Source of the DNA: Clostridium oryzae
GTDB taxonomy: Bacteria; Bacillota; Clostridia; Clostridiales; Clostridiaceae
DNA length: 64,000 bases
Direction: 5' to 3'
NCBI RefSeq assembly: GCF_002029235.1
Contig: NZ_MZGV01000026.1
Location: 1-64,000, forward strand
Positions 24,351 to 34,261 of this stretch are shown one piece after another. Numbering within the stretch: the stretch's first letter is position 1; each line of letters begins with the position of its first letter. The translations under genes were made by a program, and so were the position numbers. Under the pieces are notes generated by a model that saw only the letters and a list, made by a program, of their open reading frames with translations, ran no database searches and was not told where the DNA came from.

Positions 24351-25501
24351 AAGAACTGGAATACTTATTAGAAAACTACTGGATACCGAAGGAACGTGAT
24401 AAAGAACTATATTACAGCATTAAGGACAGCATACCTGCCTTTAGAAACTTTCTTTCTGAAAAGCTGGGATATTCAATCATTATCAATCCAGACGTTATAA
24501 AATTAGAAAAACTTCCAGGTAAAGCTGAAGAATGGATGGGAATAAGTGAATTCGAGAATATTATGGAGTATGCCTTTCTATGCATTCTTTTAATGTTTCT
24601 GGAGGATAAAGGAAAGGATGAACAGTTTGTGCTTTCTCAGGTAACTGAATTTATTCAGGGAAATTATGATGGTGAAGAGAAAGTGGATTGGACACTATAT
24701 AGACATAGAAGACATTTGATTAAGGTATTGAGATTTGCTGCTGATATAGGTATCATAAGTGTGGATGATGGAGAGGAAAAAGACTTTGTAAGCAGTGCAG
24801 AAACAGAAGTTCTATATGAAAGTACAGGTCTTTCCAGATATTTAGTCAGAAATTTTACCACCAGCATATTAAATTATACTTCGTACAGAGAGATTGAAAA
24901 TGAAGAGTGGGGAGAAGCTGACACCGATAGGGGAATAGTAAGAAGGCATCGAGTGTATAGAAGACTTTTAATGTCTCCTGTGGTATATAACGAAGGCAGT
25001 GAGGATGCTGATTACGATTATATAAAAAAGCAGCGAAGCATGATTGCAAATGACTTAGAGGCTTTTCTAGGTTATGATTTACATGTACATAGAAATGGTG
25101 CATTGGTAGTTTTAAATGATGATAAATATTTAAAGGACACTTTTCCGTGTGGAAAGGCTATAAGTGATGTGGTATTGCTTTTCAGCTCACTTATTACAGA
25201 GTATATTAAGAATAAGGAACTTATTTTAGATGCTTATGACAGTGCCGTAGTTTCAAGAGCTTATTTTGACAATCTTGTGGAAATACTTAAAAGCGAATAC
25301 AGTTATGGCTGGAGCAAGGAATACAGAGATATGTCTCTCAGTGTACTAGAAGAAGAAATAATTAGCTATATGAAGGGTTTCAATATGCTTGAAATACTAA
25401 AGGACGGCAGAGAAATAAAATTTTTCCCACTGGTAGGCAAGGTTATAGGAACGTATCCGCAGGACTTTGCTGAGGCGGCTATTGATAAAGGAGGTGCTTA
25501 A
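24347..25501 (+). CDS. jetB: Wadjet JetB (DUF2398/TIGR02678 type)
   Basis: A 384-residue protein of the DUF2398 family, recognisable from LLENYWIPKERDKELYYSIK, GEEKDFVSSAETEVLYESTG and VYRRLLMSPVVY. JetB corresponds to the KITE-type winged-helix subunit that binds the kleisin in the SMC complex. It overlaps jetA by four bases and jetC begins right after its stop codon, so the operon is tightly coupled. Confidence 0.85.
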   Translation: MKELEYLLENYWIPKERDKELYYSIKDSIPAFRNFLSEKLGYSIIINPDVIKLEKLPGKAEEWMGISEFENIMEYAFLCILLMFLEDKGKDEQFVLSQVTEFIQGNYDGEEKVDWTLYRHRRHLIKVLRFAADIGIISVDDGEEKDFVSSAETEVLYESTGLSRYLVRNFTTSILNYTSYREIENEEWGEADTDRGIVRRHRVYRRLLMSPVVYNEGSEDADYDYIKKQRSMIANDLEAFLGYDLHVHRNGALVVLNDDKYLKDTFPCGKAISDVVLLFSSLITEYIKNKELILDAYDSAVVSRAYFDNLVEILKSEYSYGWSKEYRDMSLSVLEEEIISYMKGFNMLEILKDGREIKFFPLVGKVIGTYPQDFAEAAIDKGGA

Positions 25502-25502
25502 G

Positions 25503-28500
25503 ATGGAGAATAATAAATGGATAATGAACAGGGCTGGTCTTGTTAACTTTTGGTATTATGATGAAGAAGAATTCAATTTTGCAGATGGAAAACTGCTGCT
25601 AAGAGGTTCAAATGGTTCAGGAAAATCTGTAACAATGCAGAGCTTTATTCCTCTTTTGCTGGATGGTAATAAGAATCCTGAAAGACTCGATCCTTTTGGT
25701 TCCAGAGCTAGAAAGATAGAAAATTATCTTTTGGGCGATGAGGACAGCGGAAAGGATGAATCTCTTGGATATTTATATATTGAATTCAAGAAGAAAGAGA
25801 CGGAAAATTATATAACTATAGGAATGGGTTTTAGAGCTGTAAGGGGAAAATCCATCAAGTCCTGGGGCTTTGCTATAACTGATGGCAGAAGGGTAGGAAA
25901 GGATTTCTTTTTATATAAAAACGTTGGTGAAAAACTTCCGCTTACTATGAAGGAACTTGAAAATAGGATTGGCGGCGGTGGCCAGGTTAGAGAAGGCCAG
26001 AGAGATTATATGAAACTAGTGAATGATCTGCTATTCGGTTTTGATGATATAGACGAATATGACGAGCTAGTGAAGCTTTTAGTGCAGCTTAGAACTCCAA
26101 AGCTATCGAAGGAATTTAAGCCTACAGTTGTTTACGAGATAATGGAAAATTCACTGCAGCCACTTTCTGAGGATGATTTAAGACCTATGTCTGAGGCCAT
26201 TGAAAATATGGATAACATCAAGAGCAGGCTAGAGCAGTTAAGTGAGAGCAAAAGGGCTGCTGAAAAGATAAGAGGAGCTTTCGATAAATACAATACCTTC
26301 ATAATAAATAATAAAGCAAGATTGTTTTTAGAAAACAGCGATAAGGTTTTAAGCCTGAAGAAAGAAAAGCAGAGCTGTGAACAGGAGAAGCTGAGAGCAG
26401 AGGAAGCCTTTAATGAAGCTGAAGAGCAGCTAAAAAATTTAGATATTAGGCTTAAGACTACAGAAGAAAAAAAGAGAGAACTGGATAAGCATGACAGTGT
26501 AAGAATAAGAGAGAATATGGTCTCTTTGGAAGAGGATATAGTTGGCTTTAAGAAGGAAAAGGAAGATAAAAATAATCAACTCAAAAAGAAACGCCAAAGT
26601 GAAGTTGATATCGATGACAGCATAAAGCATGCTGAAGATAAAAAAGAAATAGTTATCCATAAGCTTCAGGAAAAAATAGAGGACATGGATGCAGCAGCTG
26701 ATGATTTTAATTTTGATGAACAGGGTTTTTTAAAGGATGAACTGGCCAAAGATTACACAAAGGAGTACAGTTTTTCTTATGTTAAAGAAACTCTCAATAA
26801 ATACACTAAGGCTATTGAAGCAGCTTTAAAAACGCTCGAAGAGGAAAGCAGAAAGAATAGGGAATATGATGTTGCTGTTTCGGAACTTGAAAAGAGTAAA
26901 ATGCAGCGAGAGGAAAAAGAAAGAGTGCTAGAGCAGGCACAGTTATTATTAACAGAAACAAGAAGCGAGTATATAGAAAAGCTGTATGGCTGGAGGAAAG
27001 AAAATAAGGAATTGAGGCTTTCTGATGAAGCTATTGTAAAAGCTTCAAGGGAAGTGAACAGCTTCGATCACAGCAAGAGTTTTGAAGAGGTGCTTGTGCA
27101 TGTAAGAAAAGAGTATAACGATTTTCAGGCAGCGCTGAGCGAAGAGCTGTATGCTGCTAAAGGAGAGAGAGCAGAAGTAATAAAGTCAGCGGAAGAAAAA
27201 AGAAAAGAGATAGCTGAGTGGAAAACTAAAAAAGATCCAGAACCAGTAAGAGAGGCTAAAGTCAACATTAATAGAGAAAGATTGTCTAAAGAAAATATTC
27301 CATTCCTTCCGTTTTATAAAGCTGTGGATTTTTGTGAGGGAATTTCAGAGGCTGTAAAGGGAAAAATTGAAGAGGCGCTTCTCGATATGGGGCTTTTGGA
27401 TGCACTTATAATACCTGAAAGCTGTAGAAAGAGAGTTATCGCCTTAGATACGGAGGGTGCTGATAGATATTTATTTCCAGCTCCAAAATTTCTAATGCAT
27501 GATCTTTCTGAAATATTAAAAGCTGAGTCTATAAAGGAATCCCAAATAACTGCGGAAGATATAGATAATGTTTTAAAGAGCATACTTATTGATGAAAGCA
27601 GTGACAGCGTCTATATAAATGAAAAAGGTGATTACAGTATAGGAATACTTAGGGGAAAGGTTACTAAGGATTATGTTCCAAAGTTTATTGGAACAGCTGC
27701 AAGGCAGAAATATAGAGAGGAGCAGATAAAAAAACTCTCAGAGGAATTAACTGCTATAGAAGAAAAAATCACAGCATGTGATGGAAAGATAGCAAAAATA
27801 CAAAGCAGATTGGAAACTTTGAAACAGGAATTTACAAGCATACCTTCCCAAAAGGATATTATGGTTGCTGCTTCAGAAGTTAAAGAAGCACAGTTCAATT
27901 ATGATATGAGCGGTAATGAGGTTACGAGCAAATCTGAGAAGGAAAGAAAGATATATGAAGAACTTAAAAAGTTAAAGGAGAGAGTACACGAGCTGACGCA
28001 TAATCTACCCATGAAAGCAGATCTTGAAACCTATGAAGAGGCATTAGAGGCTGCCAGAGAGTACAAGGATTTGCTATATGAACTTGAGAAGCTGCAGCGT
28101 GATGCATTTCAAACTGCTGTAAACTTAAGTTCATTGCAGCAGCAAAAGGAGGATATACTAGAAGATATAGATAATCTGCTTTATGATATAAACATCATAG
28201 ATAGAAAGCTTAGAGAAGCTGAAATAAATTTAGATAATTTAAAAAAGCAGCTATCAATATCAGATTATGAAACCATAAAGCAGGAGATTGACAATTGCAT
28301 AAAACTGCTTAGGGAGATTCCTGACCTAAAAATTCAAACTGTAAGAAAAAGTGAAAATGAAAAGGCTAAATTAAATAGAAGCTTTGAAAATCTTCAGCGA
28401 GCTCAAAGTGAACTTGAGCATTTTGAAAAACTTTCGAATTATTATGGGGATATATTTAGAGAGGAATGTGAACTTGGGTATTCAGTGCAGCTGAAAGAAG

Positions 28501-29591
28501 AGAAAGATATTCTTAAAGTGGCTAAGAGAGTAATAAGAGAAGCTGATTTACAGGCTAAAAATAGCAAGGATAGAGAAGACTATGTCAACGTTCTATATCA
28601 GAGGTTTCAGGAAAATAATCAATATTTGAGAGAAAATAATGTAAGAATCGATAATATCTTTACTACAGGAGAAGACAGCGAAGATATAGATATAAGCAGA
28701 GCAGCAATCCACAGAAGAAGGCTTGATATAATAGCAAAGGTGAGAGGAAAAGAAGTTAGCTTCTACAAACTTATGAATTTTATCACAGAAGGTATAGAAG
28801 AAGGAGAAAAGCTTCTTAAGGAGAGTGATAGACAGCTATTTGAGGATATTCTTGTGAAAAATATAAGTAAGAAGATAAGAGCAAAGATTTTTCACAGTGA
28901 GAAATGGGTTAATAAGATGAATGAGCTTATGGAGGCTATGAATACTTCCAGTGGTCTTTCATTCAGTTTGAAATGGAGCAGCAAGAAGGCTGAGACAGAA
29001 GAACAGCTTGATACTAAGGAATTAGTGGAGTTATTGAAGCAGGATGGAAGCCTTATGAAGGAAGAGGACTTAAACAAACTTTCAGAACATTTTCGTTCAA
29101 AGATTGCTCAGGCTAGAAGAAGTATGGAGGATAAAGGTCAGAGCCAAACGTTCCACACAATAATGAAGGAGATTCTAGATTACAGGAAGTGGTTTGAGTT
29201 TAAGTTGTACTTTATAAAGACAGGGCAAAATAAAAAGGAACTTACTAATAATGCATTTTTTCAATTCTCCGGCGGTGAAAAGGCCATGGCGATGTATGTA
29301 CCTCTTTTCTCAGCAGTTTTTGCAAGGTATGAAGGTGCCAGAAAAGATTGTCCGAGAATAATATCATTGGATGAAGCCTTTGCTGGTGTAGATGAAAAGA
29401 ATATTTCAGATATGTTCAGGCTGCTTGGTGAATTGGGCCTTGACTATATAATTAACTCGCAGATATTATGGGGGGATTATTCTACGGTACCTGCCCTTGC
29501 AATCTGTGAGCTTATAAGACCTGATAATGCAGATTTTGTCACAGTAATAAGATATAACTGGAATGGAAAGGTTAAAAGCTTGGCGGTGTGA
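25503..29591 (+). CDS. jetC: Wadjet JetC, SMC/MukB-like ATPase (TIGR02680 type)
   Basis: A 1362-residue SMC-like ATPase. Walker A GSNGSGKS is at residues 35-42; two long Glu/Lys/Arg-rich coiled-coil arms (about 270-560 and 730-1000) flank a hinge-like central part with KAVDFCEGISEAVKG; the ABC signature FSGGEKAMAM is near residue 1255 and Walker B ISLDEAFAGVD near 1290. It is the motor of the Wadjet complex. The start is set at 25503 after AAAGGAGGTG rather than the upstream in-frame ATG at 25467, which lies inside jetB. It differs from generic SbcC by the neighbours and by the C-terminal pattern. Confidence 0.9.
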   Translation: MENNKWIMNRAGLVNFWYYDEEEFNFADGKLLLRGSNGSGKSVTMQSFIPLLLDGNKNPERLDPFGSRARKIENYLLGDEDSGKDESLGYLYIEFKKKETENYITIGMGFRAVRGKSIKSWGFAITDGRRVGKDFFLYKNVGEKLPLTMKELENRIGGGGQVREGQRDYMKLVNDLLFGFDDIDEYDELVKLLVQLRTPKLSKEFKPTVVYEIMENSLQPLSEDDLRPMSEAIENMDNIKSRLEQLSESKRAAEKIRGAFDKYNTFIINNKARLFLENSDKVLSLKKEKQSCEQEKLRAEEAFNEAEEQLKNLDIRLKTTEEKKRELDKHDSVRIRENMVSLEEDIVGFKKEKEDKNNQLKKKRQSEVDIDDSIKHAEDKKEIVIHKLQEKIEDMDAAADDFNFDEQGFLKDELAKDYTKEYSFSYVKETLNKYTKAIEAALKTLEEESRKNREYDVAVSELEKSKMQREEKERVLEQAQLLLTETRSEYIEKLYGWRKENKELRLSDEAIVKASREVNSFDHSKSFEEVLVHVRKEYNDFQAALSEELYAAKGERAEVIKSAEEKRKEIAEWKTKKDPEPVREAKVNINRERLSKENIPFLPFYKAVDFCEGISEAVKGKIEEALLDMGLLDALIIPESCRKRVIALDTEGADRYLFPAPKFLMHDLSEILKAESIKESQITAEDIDNVLKSILIDESSDSVYINEKGDYSIGILRGKVTKDYVPKFIGTAARQKYREEQIKKLSEELTAIEEKITACDGKIAKIQSRLETLKQEFTSIPSQKDIMVAASEVKEAQFNYDMSGNEVTSKSEKERKIYEELKKLKERVHELTHNLPMKADLETYEEALEAAREYKDLLYELEKLQRDAFQTAVNLSSLQQQKEDILEDIDNLLYDINIIDRKLREAEINLDNLKKQLSISDYETIKQEIDNCIKLLREIPDLKIQTVRKSENEKAKLNRSFENLQRAQSELEHFEKLSNYYGDIFREECELGYSVQLKEEKDILKVAKRVIREADLQAKNSKDREDYVNVLYQRFQENNQYLRENNVRIDNIFTTGEDSEDIDISRAAIHRRRLDIIAKVRGKEVSFYKLMNFITEGIEEGEKLLKESDRQLFEDILVKNISKKIRAKIFHSEKWVNKMNELMEAMNTSSGLSFSLKWSSKKAETEEQLDTKELVELLKQDGSLMKEEDLNKLSEHFRSKIAQARRSMEDKGQSQTFHTIMKEILDYRKWFEFKLYFIKTGQNKKELTNNAFFQFSGGEKAMAMYVPLFSAVFARYEGARKDCPRIISLDEAFAGVDEKNISDMFRLLGELGLDYIINSQILWGDYSTVPALAICELIRPDNADFVTVIRYNWNGKVKSLAV

Positions 29592-29595
29592 ATTT

Positions 29596-30894
29596 ATGGA
29601 TGATAGATTAACTGAAGAATGTATAAAATATTTTAAAAACACTGCTGGTTTTAAAAGAACACTTGAGGGCATCAGAAAAAAATATAAGTCTTTAGGAAGC
29701 TTAGGCGGAACTGTAGTATTAAAAAATCTGAAAGAAGAGGAAAAGGAAGCCCTGACAGGGCTATTTAGAAAAGACTGCAGCGGGAAGGGCATATCTTTCA
29801 AAGTAGATAAATTTATTAATGCACTGCAGGAAACCAGATTTGAAGGAGTAGACTTTGAGAGGGTTTTACAAGGGTACTTTGGAGAAAAGCTTATTTCAAA
29901 AAAAGAAGAAAAATTTGAGTATGAACAGCAAAAAAATGCGTATTTTAACGAAATAGCTTCAGCTTTTCAACATACAAGAGCTGAAAAGTGGTTTAGATAT
30001 GTTTTAGAAACAAAGGAAAGTGGTTATAGAATATTAAATCAGAAATATGATGAGGACAAAAGATCACTAAAGGATAATTTATATAAGGTGTGTCGGGCAT
30101 ATAATTACTTATCTTTTGATAAAGGCAAAGTTGTTAGACTGGCACTACTGTCTTCAATGATAACTAAAAATCCTCATAGTTTTGATATAAACACGGATAA
30201 TGGAATTCTTCTTGTTTATGCTATTTGCTACAGCTTAAAGGAAAGATATCCAGCAAATGCTGAACAGCTAAATGAAGTTTTATACAGAGCAGGCATAATA
30301 AGAGACGAGGTTTCTAATTTCACACTGTGCAGCGGTCTTCTTGCGTACAGCGGTGGTGTTGAACATCCTGGCTGGAGAGGCTTCTATGATAGGGGGGAAC
30401 CTCTTCAGGTATCAATTTGGAATTTAAGCAGCCTAGATCAAATAATAAGTCCCTTACGGAGAGTATATGTATTTGAGAATCCAACGGTTTTTAGTGAAGT
30501 GTTGTATAATTTTAAAGAAGATAAGATACCAATAATGTGTACATTTGGAAATTTTAAACTAGCTTCACTTATAGTACTTGACAAGCTTGTAGAATCAGGT
30601 TCGACTATATATTATTCCGGAGATTTTGATCCTGAGGGAATTATAATGGCAGATAAGATAAAGCAGAGATATGGAGGAAAAGCTGTATTGTGGAGGTACG
30701 GAGTAAAAGAGTATAATAAAATTATATCATCAGTGAGTTTAGCTGATTCTAGGCTCAAAAAACTTGATAATGTGAAAAGCTGTGAGCTTGAAAACATAGT
30801 TAATCTATTGAAGACTAAAAAGAAGGCAGCTTATCAGGAGCTGCTGGTTAACGAATATGTTAAAGATATAAATGATTTTATTAGAAAACAATAA
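29596..30894 (+). CDS. jetD: Wadjet JetD, Toprim nuclease (DUF2399/TIGR02679 type)
   Basis: A 432-residue protein of the TIGR02679/DUF2399 class. The C-terminal Toprim-like fold shows the Glu in YVFENPTVF and the Asp pair in YYSGDFDPEG (residues about 339-348), the metal site of the topoisomerase VI-like nuclease that cuts plasmid DNA. The N-terminal half resembles the DUF3323 part of this family. The start at 29596 lies four bases after the jetC stop; an in-frame ATG at 29563 within jetC is possible. All four Wadjet genes are intact and in the order A-B-C-D, so the system is probably functional. Confidence 0.88.
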   Translation: MDDRLTEECIKYFKNTAGFKRTLEGIRKKYKSLGSLGGTVVLKNLKEEEKEALTGLFRKDCSGKGISFKVDKFINALQETRFEGVDFERVLQGYFGEKLISKKEEKFEYEQQKNAYFNEIASAFQHTRAEKWFRYVLETKESGYRILNQKYDEDKRSLKDNLYKVCRAYNYLSFDKGKVVRLALLSSMITKNPHSFDINTDNGILLVYAICYSLKERYPANAEQLNEVLYRAGIIRDEVSNFTLCSGLLAYSGGVEHPGWRGFYDRGEPLQVSIWNLSSLDQIISPLRRVYVFENPTVFSEVLYNFKEDKIPIMCTFGNFKLASLIVLDKLVESGSTIYYSGDFDPEGIIMADKIKQRYGGKAVLWRYGVKEYNKIISSVSLADSRLKKLDNVKSCELENIVNLLKTKKKAAYQELLVNEYVKDINDFIRKQ

Positions 30895-30940
30895 AGTGAG
30901 CTCATGGTACAAATATTAGCAAAAGAAAGGTAGTGCTTTT

Positions 30941-32035
30941 ATGAAATTTAATTATTATATGCCAGTACATATGCATTTTGAACAGGATGCTGTAAAAAAA
31001 TATAAGGAAGAACTATTAAAAATCGGAACAAAAGCTTTGATAGTTACTGGGAAACATTCATCTAAAAAAAATGGCTCCCTAGATGATGTTATACAAGTTT
31101 TGAATGATGTTAAGATTGAGTATACAATTTTTGATAAAGTTGAGGAAAATCCATCTCTAGAGACAATTGAAAAAGCTGCAGCAATTGGACTTCAGAATAA
31201 AGTAGATTTTGTAATAGGTATAGGCGGAGGTTCTCCCATGGATGCTTCCAAGGCTATAGCTATATTTATTAAGAACCCTAATATTAATAAAGATAATGTG
31301 TTCTCTTCTGGAAAACTTACACACATTCCTGTAGTAGCAGTAGCTACAACTTCTGGTACAGGCTCTGAAGTGACACCTTACAGTATTGTTACAGTAAATG
31401 CACAAAAAACTAAAAAGAATCTTGGCCAGAAGGTATATCCAGAGATAGCTTTTCTGGATAGTAAATATACTTATGATTTGCCATACAATATAACAGTAAG
31501 TACTGCAGTAGATGCTTTTACTCATTTGGTTGAAGGATATTTAAATTCTAACAGTACAGTTATGACGGACATTTACGGTGAAAAAGGCTTTGAGCTTTTT
31601 GCTGAATGCTTTGATAATCTTATAAAAAAAGATTTAAATAAGGAATTTAGGGATAAAGTTATGTTTGCATCAGCTTTGGGGGGAATACAAATCTCACAAA
31701 ATGGTACTTCCCTGCCTCATGGCATGGGCTATCCTTTAACTTATTTTAAAGGGCTTCCTCATGGCTTTGCAAATGGGGTACTTACAGTGGAATACTTAAA
31801 AACATTTAAAAACACAGAAAAGCTTAATAGGATGCTTTCTATTTTAAAATTGAAGGACTTAAGTGAATTAAAACAGATATTTGATAAACTGTTTACTGTG
31901 CATATAGATGTAACAGAAGAAGAGATAGTTGAATATTCTAAGGCTATTTTTTCAAATAAAGGAAAGCTTAAAAATCATCCTGAACAGCTTGAATATCAGG
32001 AAATAGAAAACATATATAGAAATAGTTTTAAATAA
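30941..32035 (+). CDS. Iron-containing alcohol dehydrogenase
   Basis: A 364-residue type III (iron-dependent) alcohol dehydrogenase. The NAD(P) motif GIGGGSPMDASKAIA and the metal-binding D/H pattern in STAVDAFTHLVEGYLN and LPHGMGYPLTYFKGLPHG are complete. It should interconvert an alcohol and an aldehyde or ketone with NAD(P)H in the cytoplasm, which fits a solvent- or fermentation-active clostridium. The exact substrate is unclear; it is not one of the long bifunctional AdhE forms. The start follows AAAGGTAGTG. It is 46 bases after jetD but unrelated to it in function. Confidence 0.92.
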   Translation: MKFNYYMPVHMHFEQDAVKKYKEELLKIGTKALIVTGKHSSKKNGSLDDVIQVLNDVKIEYTIFDKVEENPSLETIEKAAAIGLQNKVDFVIGIGGGSPMDASKAIAIFIKNPNINKDNVFSSGKLTHIPVVAVATTSGTGSEVTPYSIVTVNAQKTKKNLGQKVYPEIAFLDSKYTYDLPYNITVSTAVDAFTHLVEGYLNSNSTVMTDIYGEKGFELFAECFDNLIKKDLNKEFRDKVMFASALGGIQISQNGTSLPHGMGYPLTYFKGLPHGFANGVLTVEYLKTFKNTEKLNRMLSILKLKDLSELKQIFDKLFTVHIDVTEEEIVEYSKAIFSNKGKLKNHPEQLEYQEIENIYRNSFK

Positions 32036-32065
32036 TAAATTACATATACTTAAGGAGGAGTTTAT

Positions 32066-32827
32066 ATGATAAGCACAGCATCTATCGTAAATATGACGAT
32101 ATCAGGTATAATAATCATAGCTGTTATTACCGGTATAATTGTTTATCTGAATAAAAAAGAGGCTATAGATAAAAAACCAATTATATTTGGATTTATATGT
32201 TTTATATTATTTTCACAGATGCTTGAAAGATCTATAAATACTGTAGTAATTTCAGCAAATGTAATAAAAAATCAAGCTTTACTTCTTGTGTATGCTGTGC
32301 TTATGGCTGGCATCTTTGAAGAGGTAGGAAGGTTTGTTATCTACAAAAAATTCCTGACAAAATACAGACAATGGAAGGATGCTGTAGCTTTTGGAGTAGG
32401 CCATGGAGGTACAGAAGCTGTACTTATTGGTGTATTATCAGTAATAAACTATATTAATATATCTTTAATGATTAATTCTGGTGAATTTAATAAGCTGATA
32501 GGCAAAAGTATACCTGCAGATACAGCCAGTCAGATAAAGACGATGCTTATGGCACCATCTAGTACTTTCCTGGCAATAGGATTTGAAAGAGTATGTACAT
32601 TAGCTATTCAGATAGCACTTTCTATACTAGTACTTTACTGTATTAATAATAAAAAAATACAGTATCTTTTTCTAGCTATATTTCTTCATGCACTCATTGA
32701 TGTACCTGCAATGCTTTATCAGCTGAAAGTTATCACTAATTTATGGCTGGTAGAGATTATATTACTAATTCTTGCTGTAATAGCTTTTTTGTTCATAAAA
32801 AAATCAAAAAAATTATTTACTCCTTAG
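32066..32827 (+). CDS. YhfC-family intramembrane protein
   Basis: A 253-residue membrane protein with about eight hydrophobic segments of the YhfC family, distantly related to CAAX-type intramembrane proteases. The conserved motifs FEEVGRF (EE pair), GVGHGGTEA and FLHALIDVPA provide the Glu/His set expected of that fold. Substrates are unknown. The start follows AAGGAGGAG, 30 bases after the dehydrogenase gene, so both may be cotranscribed. Confidence 0.88.
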   Translation: MISTASIVNMTISGIIIIAVITGIIVYLNKKEAIDKKPIIFGFICFILFSQMLERSINTVVISANVIKNQALLLVYAVLMAGIFEEVGRFVIYKKFLTKYRQWKDAVAFGVGHGGTEAVLIGVLSVINYINISLMINSGEFNKLIGKSIPADTASQIKTMLMAPSSTFLAIGFERVCTLAIQIALSILVLYCINNKKIQYLFLAIFLHALIDVPAMLYQLKVITNLWLVEIILLILAVIAFLFIKKSKKLFTP

Positions 32828-32852
32828 TAACAAAATATAAGAATTATACAAA

Positions 32853-33061
32853 GATTAAGAGTCAGGACATAGGAAATGTTGCGGCCGAAGAAGGCATAGA
32901 GTGAGTTTAGCAATTGTTATCGAATTTTATGTGAATTTCTATTAATATTTGGGCAGTGTTTGAAGCGTTAATCGAGTTTATCTCAATTAGGAATTTGCAT
33001 AGAATTTGTGTTACAGGTGCTTAATGAACGTATCAGTCTTCGTAGTGCTGCAACATTTCTC
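32853..33061 (+). ncRNA. Candidate large structured RNA, element B1 (complete copy)
   Basis: About 200 nt closed by GGAAATGTTGC (32872-32882) with GCAACATTTCT (33050-33060), enclosing several conserved blocks (ATAGAGTGAGTTTAGCAATT, GGGCAGTGTTTGAAGCG, GTTACAGGTGCTTAATGAAC). A T-rich tract follows. Two altered copies at 42447-42663 and 63342-63424 keep these blocks, which argues for RNA structure rather than chance. It precedes a LacI-type gene. Size and look recall large Firmicute RNAs such as the raiA motif, but I cannot confirm a family. Confidence 0.6.
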
Positions 33062-33089
33062 TTTTTACTTTTTAGGAGGGTGTGTAACT

Positions 33090-34079
33090 ATGGCTAATAT
33101 AAAGGATGTTGCAAGGTATTGTGGCGTTTCAGCTATGACCGTATCGCGTGCACTTAATAATAGTAACGAGATATCTGAGGTTACGAGAAAGAGGATACTT
33201 GAAGCTTGTGAGGAGCTGGGATATAGGCGAAATTCTGCTGCAAAGAGTCTTATTACAAAGAAGACTAATATGATTGGACTTATTATTCCGGATATAACAA
33301 ATCAGTATTATGCAGGAATTAGTAAGGGTGTAAGCACATATTTGGAGTTACATGGATATGGACTTATACTTTGTAACAGTGATAGAAAGAAGAACAATGA
33401 AAAAGGGTATCTGGATTTTCTTGCTGAAGGAAGGGTAGATGGAATAATAATACTTCCTGTAAGACCTGAAAAAAAAGATTATGAACAATTTGCTAAACAT
33501 ATTCCTATTGTTATGGCAGATAACTTTGCGGAAGGTCTGGATGTAAGTTTTATAGCTAGTAACAATTATGACGGTGGTACTAAGATAATTGAACATATGG
33601 TAAAACAAGGATATAAAAAAATTGGAATAATACTAGGAGATAAAAGTTCAACTGCGTCTAACAAAAGATTTAAGGCTTATATGGATGTATTAGAAAGAAA
33701 TCATATACAGTATGACGAGAACATAGTGGTCAATACGAACGCCACATTTGATGACGGATTTAATACAGCAAAAAGGCTTATAGATAAGAAAGTGGATAGT
33801 ATCTTTTGCATTAATGATACCGTTGCTATGGGAGTAATAAAATATTGCTATATGAATAAAATATACATTCCAAAAGAATTAGGCATTGCAGGTTATGATA
33901 ATATCGAACAATCTGCGATGCTGCCGGTTCCCCTTACTACTGTTGATCAAGACAGCAGTCTAATGGGAAAAATGGCAGCGGAGGTATTGTTAAAAAGGGT
34001 TGAAAATCAACGCCCAACAAATGAAAAGATTATATTAGAGCCTAAACTTATAGTAAGAAAATCTTGTGGAGAATATTAA
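33090..34079 (+). CDS. LacI-family transcriptional regulator
   Basis: A 329-residue LacI/GalR regulator. The N-terminal helix-turn-helix (IKDVARYCGVSAMTVSRALN) and hinge helix (YRRNSAAKSL) are followed by a periplasmic-binding-protein-like effector domain. It should bind a palindromic operator and respond to a sugar. The start at 33090 is chosen because of TAGGAGGGTG; the frame is open further upstream into element B1 but without a ribosome site. No sugar operon directly adjoins it, so its target is unclear. Confidence 0.92.
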   Translation: MANIKDVARYCGVSAMTVSRALNNSNEISEVTRKRILEACEELGYRRNSAAKSLITKKTNMIGLIIPDITNQYYAGISKGVSTYLELHGYGLILCNSDRKKNNEKGYLDFLAEGRVDGIIILPVRPEKKDYEQFAKHIPIVMADNFAEGLDVSFIASNNYDGGTKIIEHMVKQGYKKIGIILGDKSSTASNKRFKAYMDVLERNHIQYDENIVVNTNATFDDGFNTAKRLIDKKVDSIFCINDTVAMGVIKYCYMNKIYIPKELGIAGYDNIEQSAMLPVPLTTVDQDSSLMGKMAAEVLLKRVENQRPTNEKIILEPKLIVRKSCGEY

Positions 34080-34261
34080 AGAGTTTAGAGAAACTTGAAT
34101 TAATTTAGAAAGTATAGTAGTATTGTTTGTGAATTATTATGTAAACAATCTAATAAAATATATATATTGTAAATGAAAGTAAATAATCATTTTTTATGAT
34201 TATATGTATAAATTTTCAATAGTAAATTCGTAATTAATCGATATACATCGAGGTGGAATTT

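Noticed and set aside
25503-29591. SMC-like gene as ordinary SbcC
   Set aside because: No sbcD neighbour; the adjoining DUF2397, DUF2398 and Toprim genes identify the Wadjet motor.
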